From Sulfurovum sp. (GTDB lineage: Bacteria; Campylobacterota; Campylobacteria; Campylobacterales; Sulfurovaceae): a DNA stretch of 6,893 bases. Below the pieces are notes generated by a model, which saw only the letters and a list, made by a program, of their open reading frames with translations, searched no databases and had not been told where the DNA came from. The position numbers and the translations under genes are program-made. Of this stretch, positions 6,112 through 6,893 are shown in pieces (position 1 is the stretch's first letter; the number at the start of each line of letters is the position of its first letter). The DNA lies in contig DAOVZV010000057.1 in the NCBI GenBank assembly GCA_030634925.1, forward strand, positions 1 through 6,893. Reading direction: 5' to 3'.

Positions 6112-6893
6112 ATGTCCAACAAAATAGCATCAGCAAGAATTTCACAAAAAAGCTCAAAACTCCTCCAAGACCTCAATAATTCACTCCCCTTTGATAAAGT
6201 CCTCTACAAAGAAGACATACAAGGCTCAAAAGCCCATGCCTTTATGCTCTGCGAACAAGGTATTATCAGCAAAGAAGATTATGCCCAAATAGACGCAGGA
6301 CTTAGCGATATATTAACAGAAATAGAAGAAGGTATTTTTCTCTTAGATGGTGATGATGAAGATATTCACATGGCAATAGAAGGCAGACTCACAGCCAAAA
6401 TAGGTGACGCAGGAAAACGCCTACACACAGCAAGAAGCCGTAACGACCAAGTGGCATTAGATTTTAGACTCTTCGTACAAAACAATACCCAATCCATCGC
6501 AGGATTACTCCTAGAAAATATCGCCACACTTGTCAAAGTAGCTGAACTCAATGCAACGACAATGTTACCAGGAATGACGCATCTACAACATGCCCAACCG
6601 ATTAACTTTGGTTATCACATGTTAGCGTATGCAAGTATGTTCAAACGCGATTACGAAAGATTTACAGCCTCTTACGAGCGTAATAATCTCTCTCCTATCG
6701 GTTGTGCAGCATTGGCAGGAACACCTCACCCCATTAGCCGTCAAATCACTTCTGATAAACTAGGATTCAAAGCCCCAACGCTCAATTGTCTTGATACCGT
6801 AAGCGACCGTGATTTTGCCCTAGAAATTCTCTTTAATATCTCTACAATGATGATGCACATCAGCCGTCTAAGCGAAGAGCTTATCTTGTGGTC
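6112..6893 (+). CDS. argH: Argininosuccinate lyase, N-terminal 260 residues (3' end outside window)
   Basis: Cytoplasmic enzyme of the fumarase/aspartase superfamily that splits argininosuccinate into arginine and fumarate, the last step of arginine synthesis. The frame stays open to the window end; the full protein is usually about 460 residues. Landmarks: [20 protein letters not shown] (27-46), [11 protein letters not shown] (83-93), [17 protein letters not shown] (104-120), [12 protein letters not shown] (152-163, with the active-site region His157), [17 protein letters not shown] (194-210) and [12 protein letters not shown] (227-238), then [12 protein letters not shown] (246-257). The Ser-containing signature loop (GSSxMPxKxNP) lies beyond the window. 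The N-terminus is KIASARIS where most ArgH proteins have WGGRF, and TGRSRNDQ reads TARSRNDQ. The start at 6112 has an AGGA ribosome binding site and its own likely promoter, so it is probably separate from the kinases. Arginine codons are often CGT/CGC here, whereas the kinases mostly use AGA, consistent with a well-expressed core gene. Confidence 0.93.
   Translation, partial: MSNKIASARISQKSSKLLQDLNNSLPFDKVLYKEDIQGSKAHAFMLCEQGIISKEDYAQIDAGLSDILTEIEEGIFLLDGDDEDIHMAIEGRLTAKIGDAGKRLHTARSRNDQVALDFRLFVQNNTQSIAGLLLENIATLVKVAELNATTMLPGMTHLQHAQPINFGYHMLAYASMFKRDYERFTASYERNNLSPIGCAALAGTPHPISRQITSDKLGFKAPTLNCLDTVSDRDFALEILFNISTMMMHISRLSEELILW

Noticed and set aside
1..6893. CRISPR array, tRNA or rRNA genes, insertion sequences, attachment sites.
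   Set aside because: Coding sequence fills almost the whole window; I saw no spaced direct repeats, cloverleaf sequences, transposase motifs or terminal inverted repeats.

Overview
The window is a compact, AT-rich, fully co-directional stretch with every supported gene on the + strand. It most resembles a genome of the Campylobacterota (Epsilonproteobacteria), in the style of Sulfurimonas, Sulfurovum or Arcobacter. This rests on base composition, on two histidine kinases with the AHQWRQPLN H-box common in that group, and on an ArgH with an unusual N-terminus. The assignment is inference from recognition, not from a search.

Layout: (1) 1-695 is the C-terminal part of a ChaA-type calcium/cation-proton antiporter, cut by the window edge. 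(2) 699-1118 is a 139-residue unrecognised membrane protein starting 3 bases after the antiporter stop, with an acidic Asp/Gly/Ser tail. (3) 1119-1161 is a short intergenic gap with a perfect TATAAT set in a small palindrome, followed by a ribosome binding site. (4) 1162-2067 is a secreted RbsB-like periplasmic binding protein with no ABC transporter genes beside it. (5) 2064-3977 is a membrane histidine kinase with a large periplasmic sensor region, starting at a TTG that overlaps the previous stop. (6) 3967-6060 is a second membrane histidine kinase with a periplasmic NIT (nitrate/nitrite-sensing) domain and a cytoplasmic Aer-type, probably FAD-binding PAS domain. (7) 6061-6111 is a short gap with a perfect 10-bp inverted repeat around a likely promoter. 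(8) 6112 to the window end is the first 260 codons of argH, argininosuccinate lyase. No stretch over 300 bases lacks a gene.

The centre of interest is the tightly overlapping trio binding protein - kinase 1 - kinase 2. The binding protein probably serves as a periplasmic ligand receptor for kinase 1, in the manner of LuxP/LuxQ, TorT/TorS or ChvE/VirA, rather than feeding a transporter. The two kinases have unrelated sensor halves but kinase cores that align without gaps at about 60% identity (hand-counted, 143 of 238), so they look like one output module attached to two inputs: a soluble small-molecule ligand, and nitrate/redox state. No response regulator is encoded in the window, so the phosphorylation target lies elsewhere. 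The flanking antiporter pair and argH appear to be separate transcription units.
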